64,000 bases of DNA from Aspidiotus rigidus (lineage: Eukaryota; Arthropoda; Insecta; Hemiptera; Diaspididae), in the NCBI GenBank assembly GCA_035079385.1, contig JAVHKY010000059.1, positions 1,972,001-2,036,000 of the forward strand. The letters run 5' to 3'. Both the position numbers and the translations under genes were made by a program. The notes beneath the pieces are model-generated. The model did no database searches, had not been told where the DNA came from, and saw only the letters and a program-made list of their open reading frames with translations. The first letter of the stretch is position 1. Each line of letters begins with the position of its first letter. This document shows, piece by piece, positions 14,801-25,256 of this stretch.

Positions 14801-16591
14801 ACTTTGTAGAATGTCGACTGATTTTTTTCGTTTTCTCCGAAAGTAACCTTACGTTTATTACAGTTTCATGCCCTGGCTAATAATAGAGAGACTGAAGATA
14901 CAAGTACGAAAAGAAACAGTTCTTACAGCCATCTTTCCAACTACCAGACGAACAGGAACATTCTTCATACACTCTATACTCTAGGAGATGTCAAGAGAAT
15001 AAGTGGAAAATTTTTTATGCTGATAATAATCTTCAAAAATGCCCAACTATTGGCTACAATACTCAAAAAGACATGAGTTAGGCACTCAACTTTTTAAATT
15101 TTTATAGATACTTCGATCTACCTTGTGAAAATATAATTAATGAACTTGCAAAATAAACAAAGAAAAATGAAGTACATAATACTTGTTCTGTATTTCGCAG
15201 CTCCTTTTTTGCCAAGCAAGAGATACACGTATAAAAATTCGACTCTTATTAGACACTTCGATCGAACAAATACGAAAAGAAAGAACGTTTAGTAGCAAAA
15301 ATGTCTATTTTCGATTCCGAAATTGCGGTGATAATTTTAACAAGTGTACCTCGTTCAGAGTACAACGACGAGGAGACAGCCTGTTTATCAAAAAAAGATA
15401 AAAAAGAAAGAGGAAAAGAAAAAATGGCTCTGTAAATATTTGTGAAGGAGATTTTAATTAAGATAGTACTCAATTTATATCTTCTTATACAATTGTAACT
15501 GACGATATAAAGGCCCTGAAAATGCGCTCACGCACAGACTATTCTAATAAAAAAGAAAGTACACATTTCCATAAAGAATGATAAGAATACACCGTAAATA
15601 GTCGGGTATCTAAGAGTTTATTCGAAAGAAGGAGAAAATAGGCGTAATATCTCATAAAATGACGAAAAGCGACTTAAAGTATCTCAGCTCCCTCGATCTT
15701 TCGAATTCGGTCGCATTCGTTTTCTGATGTTTTCTGTAACCTTTGTTTTCAATTTTTGGCACATTTCATGTCTTTACTGGCACCCTCCAGCCTAATATGA
15801 AAAACTTATTGAACGATGAGTGCAGGCAATTTGTTTTATGAGACAAGCTATGTTTGATGGGAGAGGCATCTGTGAAAAATTTCGACTTTCGAGCTATGTA
15901 TGAAGGGACAAAGTTCCGACTCTCGAGCTGTACGTATGATAAGAGATGAACTTGAAAACATTTCCGACTTTCGAGCTGACGACGTCTTTCTTAACGAAGT
16001 CAAACAAGGAACGGAGGAAACCTGTCCCATGATTGATATTGGGAATCGTCTAAATTTTTCTGAATCTCCCACCCATTATATACATATCGAAATTCGAAAT
16101 TTTTCCAAGTCCAACTCCTTTGACAGTTGAAACTTTTCCAAGTTCTCCCATCCCCCTCTTATAATCTATCATACCTCTATATTCAGAATTTTTTCGAGTC
16201 CGACTCCTTTGATGTAGCTTCAATTTTTCCTAGTCCAACTCCTTCACCTCAAAGAAGTTTGAACCAAAAACAGGCAGTTGCAGAACCATTCAGCCTCTGG
16301 GTTGTGGTCCACTGACAAAAAGTAGATAATCATTTTTTCTCTTCAAGCAGTACTACTGTGAACATGTACAACAATGTTTATAAACCCGGGTGCTGAGAGA
16401 TTTTGATCAAAAACATGAATTAATACGAACTAAAGAAAAAATTTGCAATTTTTTTCTATTTTTTCGAAGAAGTAATCATAAGCACGAGCTGCCAATATGT
16501 TCCAGCAATTCTAGTTACAATTTCTCAAACTTGAGTCTAAATCTCCATTGAACGTCATGAAATCAAGAACACGTGGCCAAAAATACAGATC
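14801..16591. other. Intergenic; cluster of the dispersed TTTTTCCAAGTCC-type motif at 16085-16245
   Basis: No gene recognised. Between 16085 and 16245 there are four spaced variants of the motif (AATTTTTCCAAGTCCAACTC and relatives). Near 15870-15980 a TTCCGACTTTCGAGCTG-like string occurs three times. Confidence 0.45.
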
Positions 16592-16986
16592 CAGGGTGTC
16601 TACCAGAATTGAAAAATGGAAATAGTTGACATTAGTTGACCTTTTTTCGATATTTTATTTGACCCTAAAAAATATCAAAAGCCCCCCCCCCCCCCCCCTC
16701 CACACTAATATCGTAATTTCGGTATTTTTTTATTCGTTTGCAAGAATTAATATTCAAGTGAAAAAAGTGTCATTTTGAAAGTCGGAAGTTTGTTGATTAT
16801 ACCTTGATAATATTGGGCATATAGGAAGACATGTGAAAAACATTCTTTACACAAAACTATGCATTTTTGTACTTTTTAGTTGACCTACGGATAGAAAAGT
16901 TGACTTCAGTTGACTTAGTTGACCATGTTTCAAAAAAGTTGACTTTAATTGACTTAGTTGACTTAGTTGACCTGGTAGACACCCTG
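16592..16986. mobile_element. MITE with CAGGGTGTCTACCAG terminal inverted repeats
   Basis: A perfect 15-bp inverted repeat, CAGGGTGTCTACCAG at 16592-16606 and CTGGTAGACACCCTG at 16972-16986, encloses 365 bp of non-coding DNA. Near the right end the string TTGACTTAG is repeated several times. The CAG start resembles hAT termini, but no 8-bp target duplication is visible, perhaps because the right flank is a partial duplication of the element's own interior. A right-end fragment of the same family lies at 21064-21178. Confidence 0.75.
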
Positions 16987-16987
16987 T

Positions 16988-17157
16988 TTATTTGACCCTA
17001 AAAAATATCAAACTTCTCCCCCCCCCCCGCCCTCTCTCTCTCTCCGAACTAATATCGTAATTTCTTCATTTTTTTATTCGTTTGCAAGAATTAATATTTA
17101 ATTGAGAAAAGTGTCATTTGAAAAGTCAGAAGTTTGTTGTTGATTATACCTAATGTT
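16988..17157. repeat. Partial tandem duplication of the MITE interior
   Basis: Matches 16655-16805 (TTATTTGACCCTAAAAAATA, a poly-C run, then TCGTTTGCAAGAATTAATAT) with modest divergence, starting one base after the MITE's right terminus. Duplication offset is about 333 bp. Confidence 0.75.
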
Positions 17158-17600
17158 GTAAACGCAGCTGCTATATTTCATCTTGGTATTTGCTCTGTTG
17201 ATTGTTGATATCCCGTTGATCTTTCGATATACGTGGCTGATACGTGCGACAATTTTGGATGAAACCTCTGCCGGATTTGAAACAAGCGTTGATCAGTCGG
17301 AGTTGTAGGCGACTTTTCCTGATTTGGTAATCCGTTTGATCGCAACGGTGGTACGTTGTATTCAATAGCGTATGATTTCTCAGACGCGTGCTGGATATCC
17401 TTGCAAAGAGAATTCAGGCACTCTTCTTAGCCTCTAATTTGGCGTTGTTGAGCTCCCGCATTTTAGTCGCCTAGGCTATCAAATTACTTTGATCCATTTA
17501 GTTTTACCGTTGGTTGATCAGCACCCACTGGTTTTTTTATTCACGCAAGATGTACCATATCTAGGAGAATTTTCCTCGTCAGATTTGTATACCAAGTGTT

Positions 17601-17846
17601 TCAGTTTTTATTATCCGTTCTTCGACAGTCCAAATGCGGAGTCTGGTTGGTAACGACAAATTTGTAACCATTTGAATTGAAGCGAGTGACGGCAATTTCT
17701 CCTGGACAGTTGAAAGCAAAAATACTCCCCGTTATACCGTGCGATCGCGAGTAAATTTCAACTAGGGCGTTAATTCTGCAAATCTCTGCCTCTTCTGCAG
17801 TCTTTCTGAGATCGAATAATCCGTCGGTGGAGTGAGCTGACTGTTT
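17601..17846 (-). other. Unidentified open frame of 81 codons, possible relic
   Basis: Between stop codons the minus strand reads 81 codons with a coding-like composition (for example AEEAEICRINALVEIYSRSH and FAFNCPGEIAVTRFNSNGYK), but no start codon and no family I recognise. Neighbouring minus-strand sequence from 17150 to 18150 is glutamine-rich in short broken frames, so this may be a decayed gene or mobile-element ORF. Confidence 0.25.
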
Positions 17847-18200
17847 CTATGTTGGCGTTCGAATTTCTGTTGTTGGAAATTCAGGTACGCCGCAGTAGAG
17901 TTGTTGGGTAATTCTGCTTCGTGTTGGATCTGGACGATTTCCGACGAACGATTGAAAAGAGAGATGCCTGGATATCCCAGAGAATGGCGAGTAGATCTTC
18001 ACCAGAAGATCAATACGCGGTAGTATGTGGTCGACAATAAAGAATCATTTCGTAGAAACAGATGTAAAGCGTTCAGGTACAGTGGCTCGGCAAAAGTTCG
18101 ACTGTTTCATTGGTGAAGTGGCAAACGAACCATCAAATTCGAATTTGCAGTCGTTTCTGTTTCTGGCGTTTGAATTCATTCAACTAGTCGTCAGAAGATC

Positions 18201-18626
18201 TTGACCGATGTCCGAGCGATCATCAAGTGCGCATTGTATGGTACAAGATCATTTTGTAGCGATGGCTCAATAGATCGAGTTTCAGTTATCTCATTGGTAG
18301 AGCGGTTTAGATTTCACCAAATATCAAACACGTACGTTATCTTCACCTACCATACATTGGCTGCTCTGGATTGGTTTCAACGAACTTTGTTTCTTCGGAA
18401 GTGGGTATGGCGTTCCGAATTGCGAGGAGAAAAAATTTTCTTGGCGGCGACAACTTCTCTGTTTGCTGAGATCGCGCCATATGGCGTTGAGTTGGGCGCG
18501 GCTCATCCCACTTCTGATGTAAATCAGAAGATTAGAGAGAGGCTTCAAGAAATGTTTACTGTTCCATATCATACAACATATTCATCATTGTACCGTATGT
18601 ACTACGGTATAGTACAGATAATATAG
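18201..18626 (+). other. Unidentified 141-codon open frame
   Basis: An ATG-to-stop frame without recognisable motif. Its last third lies in a segment (18518-18690) that is duplicated at 19537-19715, and in the duplicate the frame is not preserved. I regard it as probably non-genic. Confidence 0.15.
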
Positions 18627-18690
18627 ATTGCTAAGCATAATAATAATCTCGTGTGCTCTCGAGTTGATGATTCTGCGATTATCAGGTTTC
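18518..18690 (+). repeat. Left flank duplicate of the 104-bp array
   Basis: Nearly identical to 19537-19715 (GTAAATCAGAAGATTAGAGA through CTCGTGTGCTCTCGAGT). The two copies bracket the 104-bp array, as if the array arose or was inserted between duplicated flanks. Confidence 0.85.
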
Positions 18691-18707
18691 AAAGATTACA
18701 TATGTAT

Positions 18708-19539
18708 AGAAAGATATCATTCTCCAATTTTTGTTCGGATTAATATCCATTTAAAATCAATTGAAATTCAGCCTGAAACGATCAGCAGAATGGGTCCACT
18801 GTCATATGTGTAGAAAGATACCATTCTCCAATTTCTGTTGATATCATCATCCATTTAAATTCAATTGAAATTCAGAATGAAACGATCAGCAGAATGGGTC
18901 CCTTGTTATATGTGTAGAAAGATACCATTCTCCAATTTCTGTCTATCCTATCATGCATTTAAAATCAATTGAAATTCAGCCTGAAACAATCAGCAGAATG
19001 AGAGCTTTGTTATATGTGTAGAAAGATACCATTCTCCAATTTCTGTTGATATCATCATCCATTTAAATTCAATTGAAATTCAGAATGAAACGATCAGCAG
19101 AATGGGTCCCTTGTTATATGTGTAGAAAGATACCATTCTCCAATTTCTGTCTATCCTATCATGCATTTAAAATCAATTGAAATTCAGCCTGAAACGATCA
19201 GCAGAATGGGTCCCTTGTTATAAGTGTAGAAAGATACCATTCTCCAATTTCTGTCTATCCTATCATGCATTTAAAATCAATTGAAATTCAGCCTGAAACG
19301 ATCAGCAGAATGAGAGCTTTGTTATGTGTGTAGAAAGATACCATTCTCCAATTTCTGTTGATATCATCATCCATTTAAATTCAATTGAAATTCAGAATGA
19401 AACGATCAGCAGAATGGGTCCCTTGTTATAAGTGTAGAAAGATACCATTCTCCAATTTCTGTTGATATCATCATCCATTTAAATTCAATTGAAATTCAGA
19501 ATGAAACGATCAGCAGAATGGGCCCCTTGTTATATGTGT
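18708..19539 (+). repeat. Tandem array, 8 units of 104 bp
   Basis: AGAAAGATAYCATTCTCC recurs at 18708, 18812, 18916, 19020, 19124, 19228, 19332 and 19436, exactly 104 bp apart. Two unit subtypes (CTGTTGATATCATCATCC and CTGTCTATCCTATCATGC) interleave. There is no coding frame through the array and no variable spacers. Confidence 0.95.
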
Positions 19540-19715
19540 AAATCAGAAGATTAGAGAGAGGCTTCAAGAGATGTTTACTGTTCCATATCATACAATATTA
19601 TAGTCATCATTGTACCGTATGTACTACGGTATAGTACAGATAATATAGATTTCTAAGCATAATAATAATCTCGTGTGCTCTCGAGTCAATGATTCTGCAA
19701 TTTATTGGGTTTCAC
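19537..19715 (+). repeat. Right flank duplicate of the 104-bp array
   Basis: Second copy of 18518-18690, differing by a few substitutions and a small insertion (ACAATATTATAGTC in place of ACAACATATTC). Confidence 0.85.
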
Positions 19716-19890
19716 AGTTTACACGGCCATACTGACATCAACGGCGCCCCGACGTTGAACTCAGAAAAATATCATTCAATTGACAGCTTTGAAGGTTAAC
19801 ATTTTCGTGGCATGTTTTGAGGAATGAGGATTCAAACCGAGTTTTTCTGGTATAATTTGGTTGAGCACGTTCACGGCCATTTTGACACAC

Positions 19891-20190
19891 AATGACGTCC
19901 TCGTCATTAAGAAAGGGAATTCAGTCATTCTGACTACAAATTTATCTTGTCGCGTTTGATTCTGTTGAAATATGTGTTGGTAACGTTTTTAATCTTTCTG
20001 CGTTCACATCTTCTTCAGTAAAATGAAGAGGTTTTTACACAATGACGCCCTCGTCATTAAGAAAGGCCATTCAGTCATTCTGACTACAAATTTATCTTGT
20101 CGCGTTTGATTCTGTTGAAATATGTGTTGGTAACGTTTTTAATCTTTCTGCGTTCACATCTTCTACAGTAAAATGAAGAGGTTTTTCTTT
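19891..20190 (+). repeat. 150-bp tandem duplication
   Basis: AATGACGYCCTCGTCATTAA begins at 19891 and again at 20041. The two units are almost identical over their full length, suggesting a recent duplication. Confidence 0.9.
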
Positions 20191-20491
20191 TGAAACAATA
20201 CATGTCTCAGTAACAAAAACCAAGCCGGCGGATATATCATTACGGCGTTGATGGTATAGTATCATATACTCGGCTATTGAGACGATTGGTTCAATTTCAC
20301 TTATTACTTGCGGTCGATAGTACTTTTAGTTGACTTGAATTTGTTAGGAATTCCTGGATATTGTAAATACGCGCGGTCGAGCTGATAAAATGAATTGGAA
20401 ATGTTAGTGCTGAAACAGAAAACAAAACATAAGAGCACAAAACCCACTACTTGTAGTTCAAACACGATAGATCTCTTTCGCAATTTGTGGC

Positions 20492-20845
20492 AGGGATTCA
20501 CACGACAGATCTCTTTTCCTGAGATAAGGTGAACTACAAATATTCTGGCTGAGAGTTCACACGACAGATCTGTTTTCCTGAGATAAGGTGAACCAGAAAC
20601 ATTCAGTCTGGGAGTTCACACGACACATCTCCTCTTTTAGATAAGGTGAACTCAGAAACATTCATGGCAGGGGTTCACACGACAGATCTCTCTTTTGAGA
20701 TAAGGTGAACCAGAAACATTCGGTCCGAGAGTTCACACGACAGATCTCTTTTCTGAGATAAGGTGAACCAGAAACATTCATGGCAGGGGTTCACACGACA
20801 TATCTCTCTTTTGAGATAAGGTGAACCAGAAACATTCAGTACATT
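20492..20845 (+). repeat. Tandem array, 6 units of about 59 bp, each with inverted GTTCAC/GTGAAC
   Basis: Units start with GTTCACACGACAGATCTC and contain GAGATAAGGTGAACCAGAAA. Within each unit GTTCAC and GTGAAC form a short inverted repeat, and GATCTC / GAGAT strengthen it, so every unit could fold as a hairpin. Confidence 0.9.
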
Positions 20846-21063
20846 GACCTCTTTTTTTAGATTGCAGCCCACCCAATTTTTATTTTTTATTCCTGTCTAC
20901 TCATTCCTTATAGCATCCTGTAAGCGAAAAGTTGGTGACAAACATCGTGAACAGTACAGAATTTTATAGATTTAGGTTAAAGCGATGCTCGTTGCAAATT
21001 TATAATTTGTAGAAGTTGAGTGGAGAATTGGCGATTCCAGCGTTGATTTGCTTGTTCAATCTT

Positions 21064-21178
21064 GATATTGTGCATGAAAAACATTCTTTAGACAAAATTA
21101 TGCATTTTTGGACTTTTTAGTTGACCTACGGATAGAGAAGTTGACTTTACTTGACTTAGTTGACCTGGTAGACACCCT
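21064..21178 (+). mobile_element. Right-end fragment of the CAGGGTGTCTACCAG MITE
   Basis: Matches 16826-16986 with an internal deletion: GAAAAACATTCTTTA, TTTTTAGTTGACCTACGGAT, then the terminus CTGGTAGACACCCT. The left half is absent. Confidence 0.8.
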
Positions 21179-24100
21179 CAAATTTTGCAGAACGAGCCGC
21201 AGATGAGCAAAGTAAAACGAATAGGCATTATTGACGAGGCTGTAAATGATTTTTGACGAGCCTGGCTACTGAACAGATACAAATGTAATTTACACATACA
21301 AAATTAAAAACCTCAGTCGATAAATTTACAACTCGTTAGCAAGCTCATTCCTCGGAACACAATGTCATATCCATAACTCACGAGCCACCACGGAAAACTT
21401 CCGCTTTCAGCCAATCCTATAAGCGAATAAAATTGTAAACAAAATTACATTCACCTCGTCGAATTTGAAATTTCATTCCAGTATCATCGCGAACTACGCC
21501 GGTTCGAAAATATTACAATACTCTCTGCATGAACAGAGTAGCGCTTTCACATCTCGCGCGCATAAATTTTCCTCTCTGACACCGTCTTCCGTTTTCGTAT
21601 TCTCGTTCGGCAAATTTTCAACACTTTTTAGCGAACTTTTTATCTTTTCAGACTATTATTATACGAGGATGTAAACGACAGGCGTTTTAGCGCGTCTCAT
21701 TTCTCTGTATACACGCGCTTTCGGCGCAAGTATTCGATGGCGTCTTTTTTCCTGCTCTTGTTATATGTAGTACGCGAATAAACATCACTCCGATAAAATT
21801 GTATACAAATTTTTCTCGAAATAAGATTAAACATTTATTTGTAAATAAGACTGTTATCCTTTTTCGTAAAATGTAATAAGGTTACTCGACGAGCGATACA
21901 GCTCGAATCGTAAAAATGAAAATAAAATACAAATTCGGACTCGTAAAACTGCGATACAATTATGATAAACCGCGAAAACGCTTCAATAGAATTTTGTACA
22001 TTTGGTCATCGTTGATAATTTATTTCGCACCTACGTAAAAGAAACCTCTCTTATTTCCACTCTGCATTATATTATTGTATTTACTCGAGCATTCGTCCAT
22101 TCAACGGAATCCGAAAAACTCTTTTCGTCGTTCACGGTAGCGACGTACGCGCGTCTTTACGCGGCACAAATTGAAATGATATTGTCAAAAATGAAAAACG
22201 AGGTTGAAAAATTGACCTCTCGAAACCCACAATCACACCATATTGAACTTGCTCTCAGGGCCTCGTAGCCGGTACACGTACTTCAATTTAAAACGGATTA
22301 CCAGGTAACGTCTTTGCGTGTTCGGATAAGAGGATTTAGTTTATGACCTTACATCCTAGCATCGGTTTTATTCCTTCGAAATGGTGGAATAGCGTGCGAT
22401 TGCCATGGGAAATTTCAGAAAAAAATACAACTCTGTAGGTATTCCGCACTTTTCTTCCAGTCAATCAAACTTTTACTTTTGGTTTTTTCTTATCTTGCCC
22501 GATGTATGTGTGTGTGTGTGTGTTAATGTATCATTTGCGTTTGTCATGCAATCTAACCCCTCCATAACCGGTATACGCGCGTATTTCGTAATTTCCTTTT
22601 CAAATTAATTAAGGAGTGAGTACACCTACTGAATGAGAATACACATAAGATACGAGCAGACTTGTCATAATTAATGTTCATTTTATTTGAGGTTGTCAGC
22701 GAGAACACGACTAACGCATATTTAATTCCTCATAGTCGTGGATTTATGAGAAATGCGATCATAGCCGACAGCGAAGTCCTTTCCTCTGATCCTCAAACCT
22801 GAAATTTCACTCATCAAAAAAGAAAAACGAGAGAAGTTTACCCACGCGCGTGTATCTATTAATTCGTCGAAGCTCAGTCATAAAAACATCAGGCTCATTT
22901 CTTCATTTAAAGCACGCTACGTCGAATGAAAAATTTACAACCGATTACAACGACTCATAAGCTTCGACAAAATTTCACAACAAAATTTTCGAGAGATACG
23001 AACGAGCTCGAACATGTTCACCTGACCACCAACAGCCTATATTTGTAAACCCTCGCACGTTGAATTCAACAACTATATAGTGAAACGTTTTTGAAATATG
23101 GGTAGAACTTTTTCTCCAACTTCATAATTCTCATTTCTCGATACAGGAAAACGAATGCAAACACTCACATTGAGCGTCACTTAGTTTCAAAAGTTTTGCT
23201 TATACTTTGTATCACAGAATGCGCACGGTGTAACTTTACACAACATCTCGACGACGATGCTGAACATAATTACGTACACATAGGTACCACATATTGGGAA
23301 CAAATAGAGTATTAATTGAAAATTCGTTGAAATTATTTCGTATAGCGAACTATATCATCCGACAAGACAAACAGGAAGTCATCTCTAAACTTTGGATACC
23401 CGTTACACTTACCTCTTCACTGTTAAAAGTTTCAATCCTGCACCGTCTGAAGGCGAAGCAATAAAGAGGATAAAAAAAACATTTGAATTATCGTACGGGT
23501 AGTTCAAGAACAATATTTTTCAGTAGAAAGGATTCCTAAACTTCGATTATCCGCACCGTAAATTCGAACTTGTAGGGGGAAAAAATGAGGCTCATGTTCG
23601 TAGTTGAGAAGTTCGAATCACTAGCGTTACAGAACAACTAGCGAAGACCAAAAACATATCAAACTAGCCCAGGGAAGAGGACAAGGCGTGCCATACTTGT
23701 GCACTGACAGACTAGCCAAAGAAAGGGTGAGCGTGGTGTGTCCATCTGAGTCCTTTGGAGTAAGATATACCAATACTTACCTAGTTGACGACGTTATCAG
23801 GATAGTGCTTACGCATGTCAAGGTCAATCCAGACCAAGGTCGCGACGGCAGATCGAGATGAGCTGATTTGAATTACTGCCCTGCGTTCGCTAATACCTAC
23901 TCTGGATTCCTTGGATTAGTATGTACCGACACTAAGACGCTAAAAAAAGAAAGATGTTGAGACTCCATCTCGTATGGGATTAAGTCTTCAACTGATGTCT
24001 GCCATTGCGTTCAAGTTCTGCGTTTCGGCGTAGAATGATGCTACATCGAATGAACGCAATGCAAGATTTAATCTTATACAAGATGGAAGTTCCTCTATAT

Positions 24101-24365
24101 CTCCCCCGTTTTACTAATACTTGCAAAGCCTATAACGTCATCGAGGCGGTCTCTATGTAGGTCAAGGTTAATGAGGTTTCTTCCCTACCAGGTTAGTATG
24201 CTTGGGCTAACGAGTTAGGCTAAGACGGTCAAGTCCCGCCAATCGTTGGAAGTTGTAGCGGAAAAGAGGACGTAACAAGAAACGCTTGAGGTACAGAACG
24301 CAGCGACTGAAAGTACAGTTGAAACATGTGACGGACGACAGAGCTGAAGGAACAACGACTTAGAC
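21179..24365. other. Intergenic, no gene seen
   Basis: No recognisable domain. A short (TG)n microsatellite lies at 22505-22521. The segment next to the hAT insertion (about 23630-24365) continues at 29801 once the insertion is removed; I do not recognise it. Confidence 0.4.
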
Positions 24366-24475
24366 CAGACGTGGGCAACCTTTTTCACTCCGCGGGGCCA
24401 TATTCATGAAAATTTGTAACTTTTCATGATCCGGCGGGCCGCATGTCAATTTTCAACTTCTGAATGACGTGACTG

Positions 24476-24887
24476 CGTTTGAAAATAAGCTAAGACTTTT
24501 TATACATCAAATTGAGAAGGGCAACTTCGTTTATTTTGAAAAATGCTCATAATTTCATAAAAGAATTGAATGTAGCTGCCGTCTTCAAATGGAATTTCAA
24601 ACGCGGTTTTAAAACCTTCACGAACATAACATAAACTTCAGAATGATTGAGAACCCTTTTGTCGTGTTGATGCAATGGAAGTGCCTGAAGACTACCAAAT
24701 GGAACTAATAGATCTGAAAGCCGATCCTTCTCCGCGGACTTCGTTTTCAGAGACCCCTTTGCGAGAATTTTATAAAATTATGCCTGGTATTAAATATTCC
24801 AACATAAGGAAACTCGCACAGCGCACCTTTGCTTTCTTTGGATCTACACTTGTATGTGAATAATGCTTTCTCGCTCATGAAAAATAC
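24476..24887 (+). pseudogene. hAT transposase C-terminal (dimerisation) region, degraded, first part
   Basis: Translating across several breaks gives the end of a hAT transposase: ENKLRLFIHQIEKGNFVYFE near 24480, MIENPF near 24645, then an intact run from 24675 starting MEVPEDYQMELIDLKADPS, through LREFYKIMPGIKYSNIRKLA to FGSTLVCE. A +1 shift follows, after which NAFSLMKNT is read. The hydrophobic C-terminal block with FGST-x-VCE and FSLMK is the hAT dimerisation region. The catalytic core and BED finger are missing, so it cannot be active. The frame is interrupted at 24887 by the LINE and resumes at 29533. Confidence 0.85.
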
Positions 24888-25256
24888 GGAACCAAAATTA
24901 AAACCCCAGAAGAAATTGATAGCGCGGTTCAACTCCTCCAATCATCAATCATTGAAGCTGCTAAGGACGCCACGCCAGACAAAAAACCCTCACCAGTTAC
25001 AACCTTCTACCCCCAGAGGTCAGGAAACTAATCAAGGAAAGAAGAGCAGCCAGACACCGGTGGCAGCCAACTCGTGACTCGTCCGATAAAAGCAAATTCA
25101 ACCTCCTCTGCAAACCGACTGAAAATCCGATTGCCAAAATCAACAACAAAACCTTTGAAGATTTCCTATATTCTTCGAATCCAAATAAAGATATCAACTA
25201 CTCGCTGTGGAGAGTGGCAAAAGCAAAAAAAAACCTCCGAGCGACACTCAACCAAC
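24888..25256 (+). pseudogene. Jockey-like LINE ORF2, linker between endonuclease and reverse transcriptase
   Basis: Starts KTPEEIDSAVQLLQSS and continues (after one shift near 24990) PPEVRKLIKERRAARHRWQP, KINNKTFEDFLYSS and LWRVAKAKKNLRATLNQ. This is the basic region preceding the RT domain in Jockey-type elements. The coding frame stops at 25256, where foreign sequence rich in CCCGAAT begins. Confidence 0.85.

Noticed and set aside
18708..19539. CRISPR-like regular array
   Set aside because: Units are contiguous 104-bp repeats without unique spacers, in a eukaryotic context with LINEs and splice signals.
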